Below are positions 1-10,300 of a stretch of 64,000 bases of DNA, piece by piece (the stretch's first letter is position 1; every line of letters starts with the position of its first letter). The notes beneath the pieces were generated by a model, which made no database searches, was not told the origin of the DNA, and saw nothing but the letters and a program-made list of their open reading frames with translations. Source of the DNA: Limonium bicolor (Eukaryota > Streptophyta > Magnoliopsida > Caryophyllales > Plumbaginaceae); contig CM041779.1 in NCBI GenBank assembly GCA_023374045.1, forward strand, positions 265,928,131-265,992,130. Reading direction: 5' to 3'. The position numbers and the translations under genes are program-made.

Positions 1-2
1 AT

Positions 3-1171
3 GTCACCATCATCAAAGAGCTGAAAAGCAAAATCAATTCCCTTGAGGTTGGTCATCAGGAAAACATTTCAGGAAAGATTGCTGACTCTGGGAACGAGCG
101 TGACTACATCGAAGTTAACTCTTGTTAGGCCCAGGATGCACAAAGATTTAGGGCAAGTCGTCCCGGACCGCTAACTAACTACAGAATTAAGGAAGGCCCT
201 GAATAGGATCGAGCGTATGGAAAAAGCTAGCAAGCCAGCTGGTTTCGATTACTCTTCTATGGAATCGTACCCCGAGGTTAATCTCCCTCTAAAGTTGAAG
301 CTACCCACACTTGCTCTATACAAGGGTTCCTTAGACCCGCAGGTCCATCTGGCGATGTTCGTTAGGGAAATGTCCATCCTCAGGTTGAATCATGCCGAAG
401 GCCAAGGTTTTCGCCCCGTTTCTCGATGAATACCTCAACGTTGGTACTTGACTCAGAGGATGAACACCAAGACCTATGAAGAGGTTTGTGAGGCTTTCCT
501 GCACCATTTTGAGTATGCTAAGAATCTTGAAGTCACCAGGTCCGACCTTGCCAGTACCCGACAGGGAAACAGTGAATCAATGTTCGACTTCATCAAACAG
601 TGGAGGATGAAGGCCGCTGCTATGCCTACAAAAATGGATAAGCAAGAACAAATTGAATGATTGTGGACAATATGCAGAGACAATACAACAACGAGCTGAG
701 TTGCACATACTTCCCTAATTTCGACATGCTGATGGGACATGTAAGAGTCATGGAAGAAAAGATTCCAAAAAGGCTGGCCTGAAGCTGGGACAACCCAAAG
801 CCCAGGGTGTGAGTATCGAGACCTTTAAGTCAGGACCGACCAATGCAGCTCAAGTTTCGTACCAAGTGAGCACCATACAAAAACCTAGTGCTGCAAAGCA
901 GAGCGTCAAGGCCTCACCTCGATCCAAGAGGTTCTCTGCATCGAGACAGTTTACCAACATTGGCCGGCCTCTCAGTCAAGCACTCGTGAAGCTACAAGAG
1001 CTAGACTTACTACAGCCTCTCACACCTAGTCCTGGGATTACCCAAGCCGGGGAACATCTCCATCAGTTCTACCAGTTTCATCAACTACCAGGACACAGTA
1101 CTGACGACTGCAGAGCATTGAAGCACAAGATCAAAGACCTTATCGAGCAAGGACTCCAGTTTGTTGAGTAG
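3..1171 (+). pseudogene. Tat/Ogre-like gag remnant (Ty3/gypsy)
   Basis: A broken capsid (gag) gene of an LTR retrotransposon. Frames that belong together are 3-125 (helical, Lys/Glu-rich N-terminal part), 217-429, 430-660 and 809-1171, separated by stops and frameshifts. The middle part looks like the plant retrotransposon gag domain: a Pro-Leu-rich lead-in (LKLPTLALYKGSLDP), then a helical stretch with the conserved FIKQWRMKAAAMP core. The C-terminal part ends with HSTDDCRALKHKIKDLIEQG, a pattern I know from Tat/Ogre gag proteins, which carry this His/Cys motif instead of a normal CCHC knuckle. Gag would assemble the virus-like particle in the cytoplasm. No protease, RT or integrase follows within the window. 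The gene starts before or near position 1, so the true start is not visible. Lineage call is inference from motif resemblance. Confidence 0.7.
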
Positions 1172-2979
1172 GCAAAAGTCTAGTAGTGTTTTGTTTACTC
1201 TTTTCAATTTTGTGAGAAGTTTATCACATTTCTATTTTAATGAAGTTTAGATTTTAAAATTTTAATTTTTTTTGGCTTTTTCAGTTTGTAATCACAAAAA
1301 TGATAATAAAAGAAATGTGTTTGTTCACCTTGCACCTTCAACCAAATCATCTTGCTCATTAGCAAACATTTCTTAAAACTAATGTTCATGAAACGGTCAT
1401 TTCTTGGCAGCTGAACAAAACGACTTGTCTTTTGTTCTAGAAAGATGAACATGTCCAACTAAACACCACTACTCACCCCAAAACATCCAAACAACCCACG
1501 AAGCGGTTCAAGTCTACATTTGTCAAATTGTTGTTACAAACCCTGGATAATACTGGGGGCAATCTGAGTTTAAGTTCGTCATCTTTCACCTTTCGTTTAA
1601 ATATGCGAACAAGTCTCAAGAGTGAGAATTCACGAGAGTGACTTGAGCGGAAAAACCAAGAGTGAACGAGCGTGTCATTTTTACACGACTCCGGCGAGAC
1701 CACATTCAAAGGTAAGGTCAACGACATAACTCCAACCGAAGGAGATAATTTGTAAATTTACTCTTAGACCTGCGAAAAGTAACAAAGAGCGGATACACAA
1801 CTATCAGGATTGACGAAGCGCCTAGGTACAGCACCACATAGCCAAAAGCTTGTGAACCCTGACATTAAACCCTAGGCACCCCCGCTGAGCCTTTCATATA
1901 TCCCTTTTCGATGTTGCAAAGTTCCATAAAACAAGCCAGCCCGGGAAGAATAACCAACCCGGTGACCAAAGGAAGCGAAGAGTCTGACTCTCAAATAACG
2001 TTTTCATCAGTCCAGAGAAGCAAAGCCGCTATCAGCATGACGAAGTGATCCGCAAATGGTCCCAAAGTGACACAGGATCCAAAGAGCTCACTTCTAAACA
2101 TCTCTCAAAACTCAAAACCGGGAGACACAAGAACCCCGAAGGCGAAGTCAAGAAAGGACAAAACAAAGAGGCAAACCCGAAGTGCCTCGAAGAAATTCAA
2201 ATGACAAAGAGAAGAGAAATGGTGTAAAGGACAATTTCAAAAGTCCAAGTCCAGAAGCTCGAAAACAAAGTCAATACAAAGCAGCTAGGCGACTTCAAGA
2301 CAAGGAAGATGAATCTGAGAGAAGACGCAAGGTGCAGCTTTGGTCACCCACTTAAGCTCCACATACCTCAAATATCCCCATGGTCCCGTTTCCTTCATCA
2401 CCACCCCTGGCCATGTATAAGCTTTAAAGACTCCAACTTGATAGTTTGTGTCCAATCACGTGAAAGTAACAGATCCAAATGCGTAAATCCTCAAATATCA
2501 AGTTCAATGGTCTAGAAGTTGTGACCGTAGGTGAGGAACGAGTGCAAGCACCAAACCCCCAGTGTAGGTTAGGAAGCACCACATAAAATAAGCCCTGACC
2601 CTGTGAGAACGAGACTCGTTCGCACATTTAGTAAAAGAAAATACTGGGGGCAATCGACGTTCCGATCGATTTCCATGAACTCTAGCTCAGATTGTCTTAA
2701 GGGAAAATACGGGGGCAATTGTTGGTTCCAACGATTGCTATGACAACACCAATTGGAACCTAAAGTTGAGCCCCACCAACATCACCACCAACATGCCCAT
2801 ATAAGCCCTTACCTGCACATCAAACACCACAGGCCTACATAAGCCCTCACCTTCACATCATACACCATACCCCACCGGTGGCATGTTCATCTTATAGAAG
2901 ATAAACTACAAGTCCGAAGTCTATAGTTAGGAAATGATAATTTCACTTCCTTTTCACTAAACAGAATTTTCTTCTAAAC

Positions 2980-3230
2980 CTGCCACGTTTGGCACCTCTT
3001 TCAACAATTTCTTGTTTTGAACACTTTCCTTCAAACCTTCGGTTTCATAAACCTCATCATGGCCACATTTGGCACACTTTCTAGCAATGTCTTGCTTTAG
3101 ACAATTTTCAATCCTTAGCATTGCCATGTTTGGCACATTTTCCAACGGTTTGTTGTTTTGGACAAATTTTCTACATACACTTTGATCGTATTTTGACATG
3201 CATATCCTCATTGCCATGTTTGGCACTTTC
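2980..3230 (+). repeat. Degenerate tandem repeat, about 70-80 bp unit
   Basis: Four diverged units each contain a core like GCCAYRTTTGGCAC followed by CWTTTC..AACR..TTGTTTTG. The cores lie near 2981, 3060, 3122 and 3211. The minus-strand ORF across it is simply a translated repeat. It is the oldest-looking of four consecutive arrays upstream of the PPT. Confidence 0.6.
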
Positions 3231-3289
3231 GTAATCGACTTTCATCATGACCATTCATCTATTCGTATGAGACTCTTTGTCAAAATTCA

Positions 3290-3733
3290 GGGATACAGAT
3301 TCTCAGCCGAAGGTACAGATTCTTTAGGGATACAGATTCTCAGCCGAAGGTACAGATTCTTCAGGGATACAGATTCTCAGCCGAAGGTATAGATTCTTCA
3401 AGAATACAGATTCTCAGCCGAAGGTACAGATTCTTCGGGGATACAGATTCTCAGCCGAAGGTACAGATTCTTCAGGGATTCAGATTCTCAGCCGAAGGTA
3501 CAGATTCTTCAAGGATACAGATTCTCAGCCGAAGGTACAGATTCTTCAGGGATACAGATTCTCAACCGAAGGTACAAATTCTTCAGGGACACAGATTCTC
3601 AGCCGAAGGTACAGATTCTTCAGGGATACAGATTCTCAGCCAAAGGTACAAATTCTTCAGGGATATAGATTCTTAGTCGAAGGTACATATTCTTCAGGGA
3701 TACAGATTCTCAGGCAAAGATTCAGATTCACTA
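3290..3733 (+). repeat. 37-bp tandem array, about 12 units
   Basis: Eleven full units and one partial unit of 37 bp. The unit is GGGATACAGATTCTCAGCC followed by GAAGGTACAGATTCTTCA. Each unit contains two related halves (ACAGATTCTC and ACAGATTCTT), so it probably grew from a shorter motif. Units differ by 0-5 bases, with the last two the most diverged. The array lies directly upstream of further arrays and the PPT, in the 3' untranslated region of the Tat-like element. It is not CRISPR-like, since there are no unique spacers. Confidence 0.95.
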
Positions 3734-3799
3734 GAGCAGCAGAATTCACCAGAGCAGCAAAACTCCCCAGAGCAGCAGAACTCACCAGAATAGTAGAAC
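3728..3799 (+). repeat. 18-bp tandem array, 4 units
   Basis: Four units of 18 bp with consensus close to CTCACCAGAGCAGCAGAA follow directly on the 37-bp array. The junction overlaps by a few bases because the last 37-bp unit degenerates into it. Confidence 0.85.
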
Positions 3800-3828
3800 T
3801 CGACCCAACACCAATTTTCAATCACTGA

Positions 3829-4057
3829 TAGGTAGTCAACACCTTAGAATAGCTTGACATCATCTCATTCATTATTGGTAGTCAACGCCTTAGAATAGCT
3901 TGACATCATATCATCCTTATAGGTAGTCGACGCCTTAGCATAGTCTGACATTACTTCATTATTACCTTTAGGTGGTCGACGCCTTAGAACCGCTCGACAC
4001 CCTTCCACTTTACTCATAGGTAGTTAGCGCCTTAGAATAGCTCAACACAACTTGTCG
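3829..4057 (+). repeat. 45-49-bp tandem array, 5 units
   Basis: Five diverged units share the core TAGGTAGTCGACGCCTTAGA followed by ATAGCTTGACATCA and a variable T/C-rich tail of about 15 bp. The core is well kept and the tail varies in length and sequence. The array ends about 100 bp before the PPT. Confidence 0.9.
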
Positions 4058-4152
4058 GATTTCAATTGCACGTGGGGTCTTTTAAGATCCAAAATTTTGG
4101 GGCATCACTCAAGCATCAACTAGCCTTTTCATTTCCATTACAAAGTCTAGTT

Positions 4153-4166
4153 GACGGGGGGCAATC
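4153..4166 (+). other. Polypurine tract of Tat-like element
   Basis: GACGGGGGGCAATC stands directly before the LTR start TGTTATACCC. A purine run next to an LTR that starts with TG is the expected plus-strand priming site. It fixes the element's orientation as plus, in agreement with gag. Confidence 0.75.
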
Positions 4167-4658
4167 TGTTATACCCAAAATTTCAACCCCCCCGGAAGAG
4201 GGTCTCTACTAATAGGCTAGTAGCAAGGGTTCCCAGTTCAATCGGCACATTTCAGAGTACTGGGGACAGCTTAGTCATCTCTAGGGGCATCTTCGTAATT
4301 TTTCAAGGCTCCTAAGCACCCTATAGGCTTTCTCTCTCCTCCAAATAAGGGTCAAATCAATTCAAAATGCTTTGAAATTTTAACCCATGATAGAGGGTGA
4401 CATTTGAAGCATAATCGTGTTGGAATTTTGATTTTTCGAATTTCCAATAATTTTCTAGCAATTTCTGATTGAATATGACGAGAAATTGAATTTAAAAATA
4501 TCCCAGTATTCAAAAAATTCGATACCACTTTAGAAAAAACAGAAATATCATCCTTTACCCTTGTGTAAAATTTTATAATCAAATTCCTTTTGGAAGCCCT
4601 TGAGCTAAAACGTCGGTAAATCTCGGTTTTTACCGGATTTTTCTATCTTTAAGGAAGC

Positions 4659-4668
4659 CTATATAAGG
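4659..4668 (+). promoter_or_regulatory. TATA box in Tat-like LTR
   Basis: CTATATAAGG in a G/C-flanked context about 490 bp into the LTR, followed by the transcribed-leader-like A/C-rich stretch 4690-4870. It fits the U3/R boundary of a plant LTR promoter. Confidence 0.6.
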
Positions 4669-5238
4669 AACCTTATCCCACGATCAAATCAGAACCTCAA
4701 GAACCCTAGACCCTCAAAGAAGGCAGCCGTCTCATTCTCTTCACGTTTTTACACATCCAAGCACCAAAATCACATCAAAAATCCCCCGAAATCACCATCT
4801 AAACACATTTTTCAACTCCCAACACATCAACAATCATCAAACATCAACCAAACCACCTCCAAGACGTGAAGAACACCTTCAACAATCAACAACCAGAAGC
4901 TCAGGTCGAACTCAATCCGGAACCGCCACCATCGGAGCCTCCGAAGAATCCCGACGTGAAGAATCCTCCTGAATTCGAAGGTAAAACAGGTTACAATTCT
5001 ACTTTTCTAACTCTCCATGACCTTATTAACTCTCAGTCAAATTTTAGGTTCAAACTAACCTTTTTATGCATCTGTATTGCTAATTGCTTTTGTTTCTACC
5101 TTGTTACTTGTTCGTCAAGTTTCGTACATAATTCGACTTCAAACTGCAATCTTTCAATTACTAACGAATTGTATACCTTTCAGGCTACACGTGCATAAAT
5201 TTTGAGCCGAAAACACCTTCGGGAACCATCATAAAACC

Positions 5239-5502
5239 CCTGTCCGTGGGTGGTCCGGGATCTCGGACCTATGGTCCGGGACCACAGACGGGTTGTCCGT
5301 GGCCACGGACATCCACAGACGGCGGCGGGATTTTAAAATTTTAAAAATTTAGGATTTGCTAAACTATGTCCGGGCCAACGGACATCCTGTCAGTGGCCCC
5401 GGACTTTTCAATTTTTTGTTTTCCGTTTAATTCGACTTTTATTTTCACATAGGTTAACTAGGGTCCGTGGTTACGGACATTAGGTCCGTGGCTACGGACG
5501 GA
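5239..5502. repeat. GTCCG/CGGAC inverted-repeat cluster in Tat-like LTR
   Basis: Several short palindromes such as GTCCGTGGCCACGGAC (near 5300), GGTCCGGGACC-like (5270s) and GGTCCGTGGTTACGGAC / GGTCCGTGGCTACGGAC (5463-5500). Spacing is irregular, but the words are the same type as those in the Athila LTR of this window. Confidence 0.8.
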
Positions 5503-5772
5503 AACAAAATTTACCTAATTCTGCCTCCGAAACCCTAGTTTGGGTAATTTCACTTTTCACTTTTACTTTCTGTCAAAAAATGCTAAAAAACACAAAAAAA
5601 CAGAAGCTCGCGCACTTAGGTTAAAACGACTCGTAATAAGCCATAATTAGACTAAGTAGTGGAAAAACGACTTCTAAGGGTAATGAAAGTAATTTGAACC
5701 CTAATAAAGTCGAATATCAAGCCCCCGAACCCGAACTCTACCTTTCCTAATTTACTCTAGGTTAAAATTAGG

Positions 5773-5781
5773 TGGCGACTC
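5773..5781 (+). other. Possible PBS (Tat/Ogre type)
   Basis: TGGCGACTC, preceded by AATTAGG, matches the first nine bases of the primer binding site found in Tat/Ogre elements. The following bases (ATAATAGG) do not match the usual continuation. If real, the LTR at 4167 has both a PPT on its left and a PBS on its right. Confidence 0.4.
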
Positions 5782-5930
5782 ATAATAGGTTCCAGTGAGC
5801 TAGCTTAGGTATTAATAATTAATGTTTTATGGCATAGTTATTAAACTTAGGTTATAAGTGGACCTAAAACCCGGTTAGATCCTAATCAGCTTTAATCCAC
5901 ATAGGATAGGGTTTAAAATCGAGGCTCACA
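5782..5930. other. Unassigned 150-bp segment
   Basis: Between the PBS-like site and the point where the Tekay-2 pol resumes. No ORF or repeat partner is visible. It may be the start of a second, truncated Tat-like interior or the end of the LTR itself. Confidence 0.4.
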
Positions 5931-7373
5931 AGTCCTTAACATACCTTTGATAGTACCCTGCCAAACCGAGAAAGCTCCTGATGTCGGTAACTGTCTTCGG
6001 TCTTGGCCAGGTGTGCACGACATCTATCTTTGCTGGATCTACGGAGATCCTAGCATCCGAGATGACATGACCCAGGAAAGAGACCTGGTCAAGCCAAAAC
6101 TCACATTTGGAGAACTTAGCGTAAAGCTGGTTCTCCCTCAGTATCTCTAACACCCTCCACAAATGTTCCTCATGTTCAGCTCTCGACTTTGAATATATCA
6201 GTATGTCGTCGATGAATACCATAACCGACTTGTCCAACTGCTCCCTGAACAAGCGGTTCATCAGATCCATGAATTTCACCGGTGCATTCGACAAACCGAA
6301 CGGCATCATTGTAAATTCGTAGTGGCCGTATCGTGTCCGGAATGTCGTCTTCTCAATATCCCCCTCCTTAATGGCTATCTAATGATACCCCGATCTGAGA
6401 TCAATCTTGGAAAACACGGATGCCCCCTTCAACTGATCGAACAGATCATCAATGCGAGCTAGTGGGTACTTATTCTTAACGGTCACTGCATTCAACTCTC
6501 TGTAGTCGATGCAGAGGCGGAGACTGCCATCCTTCTTCTTCACGAAGAGAACTAGCGCTCCCCATGGTGAAACACTGGGTCTTATGAACCCCTTATCTAA
6601 CAAATCTTTTAGTTGTTCCTTTAACTCATTCATTTCCGCCGGAGCCATGCGGTACAGTGCCTTGGCTATCGGTCCGGTTCCTGGTAGCAGCTCGATGGTG
6701 AACTCTACCTCCCGAGTGGGTGGCATGCCGGGCAGTTAGCGTGGAAAGAGATCAGGGAACTCCGACACTACCGGTAAGTCAGGGTCGAACTCAGGGTCTC
6801 TCTCTATGTCCTGGACATAGCAGAGGAACACTTCTTCCTTCCTCCTCAATTCCTTAAACATTGCCATGGCGGAGATGATCTTGGTCGAAGGCTCTCTGGG
6901 CCTCTAGCGGTATGATATTGTTACCCCAGACGGACTCCTGAGTAGAGTTGGTGCTCGGCGTAGAGGATACGACCCTTGTGCCGCTCCAACCAGTTCATCC
7001 TGATGATAACATCAAACCCCAAATCCCTGAACTCAATAAACGTGACTAGAAATTCTTCCCCTTAAGTCTGATAATGGCTCCTCGGCAGTAGCGAGTGCAA
7101 CGAACCTTCTCCTTAGACGGGAGCATAACCGTGAAGTCGGGTAGCTCATCAGCGTCTAGCCCCAACCTCCTCGCAAATGATGCCGAGATAAAGGTATGCG
7201 AGGCCCCTGAGTCGAAGAGAACTGATGCCTCAATGTCGTTGATCGGAAAGGTGCCGGTGAGGATAGTACCGCTTTCGCTGGCCTGTGACTCTTTGAGGAT
7301 GCTTAGTGCACCTTCCGTACCGAGTTCATAACCTGGCCTCGATGATGGTTCAGCCTCTTCATCCCGGTCCACC
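5931..7373 (-). pseudogene. Tekay-2 protease and reverse transcriptase, truncated
   Basis: The N-terminal part of pol, read leftward. Protease: DSGASHTFIS active-site motif (about 7200). Connection region with [11 protein letters not shown], then RT with [43 protein letters not shown] and MPFGLSNAP, and the catalytic motif as [10 protein letters not shown] (about 6200). It stops after [15 protein letters not shown], at the start of the RNase H link, where the Tat-like sequence begins. Lesions: a frameshift near 7045, a stop near 6913, a stop at about 6736, and a TAG at 6379-6381 where SGYHQ is conserved. RT copies RNA to DNA in the particle. The motif wording is of Tekay/Del type. It was originally fused to gag, whose C-terminal part now lies 14.5 kb away beyond Tekay-1. 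Confidence 0.9.
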
Positions 7374-7378
7374 ATGTG
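7374..7378. other. Target duplication of Tekay-1, left
   Basis: ATGTG directly before the LTR end TGTAACACCC; the partner copy is at 21842-21846. Confidence 0.95.
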
Positions 7379-10300
7379 TGTAACACCCATCTCGATCCAA
7401 TCGTGGTTATCTCAAACTTATCACCATATATACAAACGTTGCAGCGGATTCAAATACCTTCTAGGACCTTGCCACAGTCTGACTAACAGAATATACCGAA
7501 CTTTAGTACTTATAAGTCTTAACCAAATACATATCATTCTTACAATCCCCTCACATCCTATACAACTTACTAACTCAAAATACCATACGAGTGTACATGC
7601 ACAACTCGTAGGCCACACTTAACCCGTAACACGGCTACCCCATCTTACTCTCATGGCGGGCGCCTTCTGATGTTCACTTGCGTAGTAAAAACAGCCCCCA
7701 AAGGGGGTCAGCAAAATTGCTGGTACGATCCTCTCATGGCCCCCAAGCTAACGTGGCTACGACGACTAATTGTCGATAGCATGGAGGTTGATTAGATGCA
7801 CAACATAATAGAAAGTGCAATAAACAACAAGCCAAATATGAACAATCAAAGTTCAAAAACAATGAACAACTTAAATGTGTTCCCTCAATTAGTGAGTCAA
7901 TTATTTAACTCCTTAAATTATGTTTCCTCTTAATCACAGTCCAACCTTACCTTACCTCAATCTTAATCCTTATCTTAGTCTTAGAAAACAAACCATTCTT
8001 TAAATAAAAATGGATGTAGCTTATCTCAGTCTCAGAGTACAAACCTCTCTTTAAATAGAAATGGTAGTACCTTACCTCAAACCTTATCTTAATCTTAGAA
8101 TACAAACCATTCTTTAAGTAGAAACATTTGTATCTTATCTCAATGTTTATTTTGTCGGGTCAAAAGCAACCCTAGCCAATGAGCTATTAACTCCATTGGT
8201 TGAATAAACAACTCATCTTAAAATTTAGGATTTAGGTGATCCTACCGCACCATCTTAATGCCTCATACCTTGGACTGGATGTCCAATGTAGCTGAGCCGG
8301 CAACCGACCCTAGGCAGCAAGTCCGAAGACAAGTCCTTTAGCGGAAGTCGGATCTGCTTTAGATACCGACCCCCTTTCCTTAACATGCATGACCGGAGTC
8401 AGACCCGGATTCCTCACTCCCCCCAAGTTCCAGTTAGTAGGAGTCTCAATACAATGTTTGTTGGTTAAACCTCTTTCGGTTATTAACAAACTAATATTTG
8501 GGAGCGTTCCTTAGTCTCACACAATTCCTTACTAAACGTTGGTTAGTAAGTTCTCACGGTAAGTTGTGTTAGTTTTCAAACATCACACAACAATACATTA
8601 AACATAATGTTCCAGTTGCATGCTTTATCTTGTTTAGCCGGCACACATAAACAGATAGCACACAAGCCGAGGGACACCTCGTTAGCGAGCAGGTCACAAG
8701 AAGAACTATACCGTTCACCGTTGGTTATTCGGTTGATTACTCTCCACCGGAGTTCCACTTACTCAAACCCTAAAACATTAATCGAATTGGGTGGTTAATT
8801 TCTTAACTTAACTCAACTTATTTTACTTACTTAGCCATCAAAGATCCCCACCTAACACCTCTTAAGTTTTAAAACTTAATCTTACATACTTAACCTTAAA
8901 CATTTAAGTTTATACTTAACTTAATCCCTTAGGTCTTTATATTCCTAATCATCATTGCCCTCTTAATGGGGTACCATTAATACCACTAAACCCTCTTAGG
9001 GTTTTTTTTTTATCTGAAGGGTCGACCGACCCACCGACCGATCCAACCCCTAGGTCGGTCCATTCCAGTAATTTTTTCCATCCTCTAAAACTTATCCGAC
9101 CGACCCAAGGCCTGGCCGACCGACCCAAAACCCTCTAGGTCGGTCCATTACAGAAACTTTTCGTTTGTTAAATTTTGCCCGACCGACCCAAGGCCCTCTG
9201 GGTCGGTCCGTTCCAGAGACATTTCCGCTGGGTTAACAAGCTCCGACCGACCCAGGCAGGGTCGGTCCACTGGGTCGGTCCAGTCCAGAAACTTCCTAAA
9301 AATTGTCTATTTGTTCCCAAACTTTTCCACAAGTTCCTCCATATGTCCTAATTCCATTTAGGCACTTAAACTCACCTTAAAACAACCACCAAACTCATTA
9401 AAACAACCACCAAAGATCTTTTTAAACATTTACTAAATTCTTACAAAAACTCCTAGCACTTATTATATAGTTCCTTACATTTCCAACTTGTAACCTTACC
9501 AAAACTTCAACCAACCCAAGTGTTCCCTCCTTAATAGTTTGACCACTTCTTAAACATCATTTTTCATCTTCAAATCATTTACCAAAACTTCCTCAAGTCA
9601 TCTTGCATATCCATGCACAAATTCCTCTCTTTTCCATTGGTTACTCATCAACCTAAACTCATGAACTTACCTATACATTTCCTCCCATCTTCATAGCACC
9701 TTAACATTGTTCTTCATTTACCTTGTCCATGATACACCCTCCTTAGACATTTCCATCTCCTTTACCCAATTCACTCACCATTCTCATGATCATACCCTCT
9801 TATACATTCTTAGTCTTTTTCCTTGACAATTTACAACATTCCCTTGCAATTCTCTCTTCCATCACCCAAGTCCACTCATTACCATCCACTAGAACCTTAT
9901 TAATCCACTACTAGCATCTTCACCACTTACACAAGCTACCAAGATCTCTCATAGTTATATTCTCAAGTTCATACCTAAATCACCTCAAAACATTATACAT
10001 CATTTCCTCCAGATTTTTGCTCAAATCTTAACATTCCTCATACCATGATTTTGGTGTGTTTAATACACCCACCTATCCTCTAATTCCTCCTAGACAACTC
10101 TAGGTCATTCTAAACCTCAAGAACGCCTTAGTTAACTCATCTCCACTCAAATTCCTTTGAATGATTCCTAGTAAATCCTAGGCCATATTAATTCACCACA
10201 ATCACTTAAACACTTTGTTTTCTACTCGAATTTCGCCATAGCTTCTCTAGTATATTATCATGCCCAAATGCATTGTTTTTCTCATGTAATCATCTCACAC

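Larger units (their letters stand above)
1172..4152 (+). other. Non-coding 3' region of Tat-like element
   Basis: About 3 kb between gag and the 3' LTR with no supportable gene. It is AT-rich at 1200-1470, then mixed. PPT-like motifs (GGGGGCAAT preceded by ATAC or AATACT) stand at about 1549-1564, 2640-2655 and 2703-2716, resembling the real PPT at 4153. From 2980 on it is a series of tandem arrays listed separately. Long 3' untranslated regions carrying tandem repeats are known in the Tat lineage. Short ORFs here are low-complexity or cross repeats and are not called. Confidence 0.6.
4167..5770 (+). repeat. LTR of Tat/Ogre-like element
   Basis: Starts TGTTATACCC right after the PPT. It contains a TATA box (4659-4668), an A/C-rich leader-like stretch after it, and a cluster of GGTCCG/CGGACC inverted repeats (5239-5502). 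The right end is uncertain. A PBS-like TGGCGACTC lies at 5773-5781, which would put the end near 5770. However, the disrupted Tekay-2 pol resumes only near 5931, where the sequence reads CTCACA|AGTCC and could equally be the LTR end plus target site. No second copy of this LTR is in the window. Confidence 0.65.

Noticed and set aside
2957..3226. 89-codon minus-strand ORF with repeated NMAM/KCAKCGH
   Set aside because: Translation of the degenerate tandem repeat; the Cys pairs are by chance.
3290..3733. Regular direct repeats that could suggest a CRISPR array
   Set aside because: Units are head-to-tail without unique spacers, and the context is a plant retrotransposon.
7374..7622. 82-codon ORF at the start of LTR A, repeated at 17278-17508
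   Set aside because: LTR end sequence, antisense to the element, no domain.
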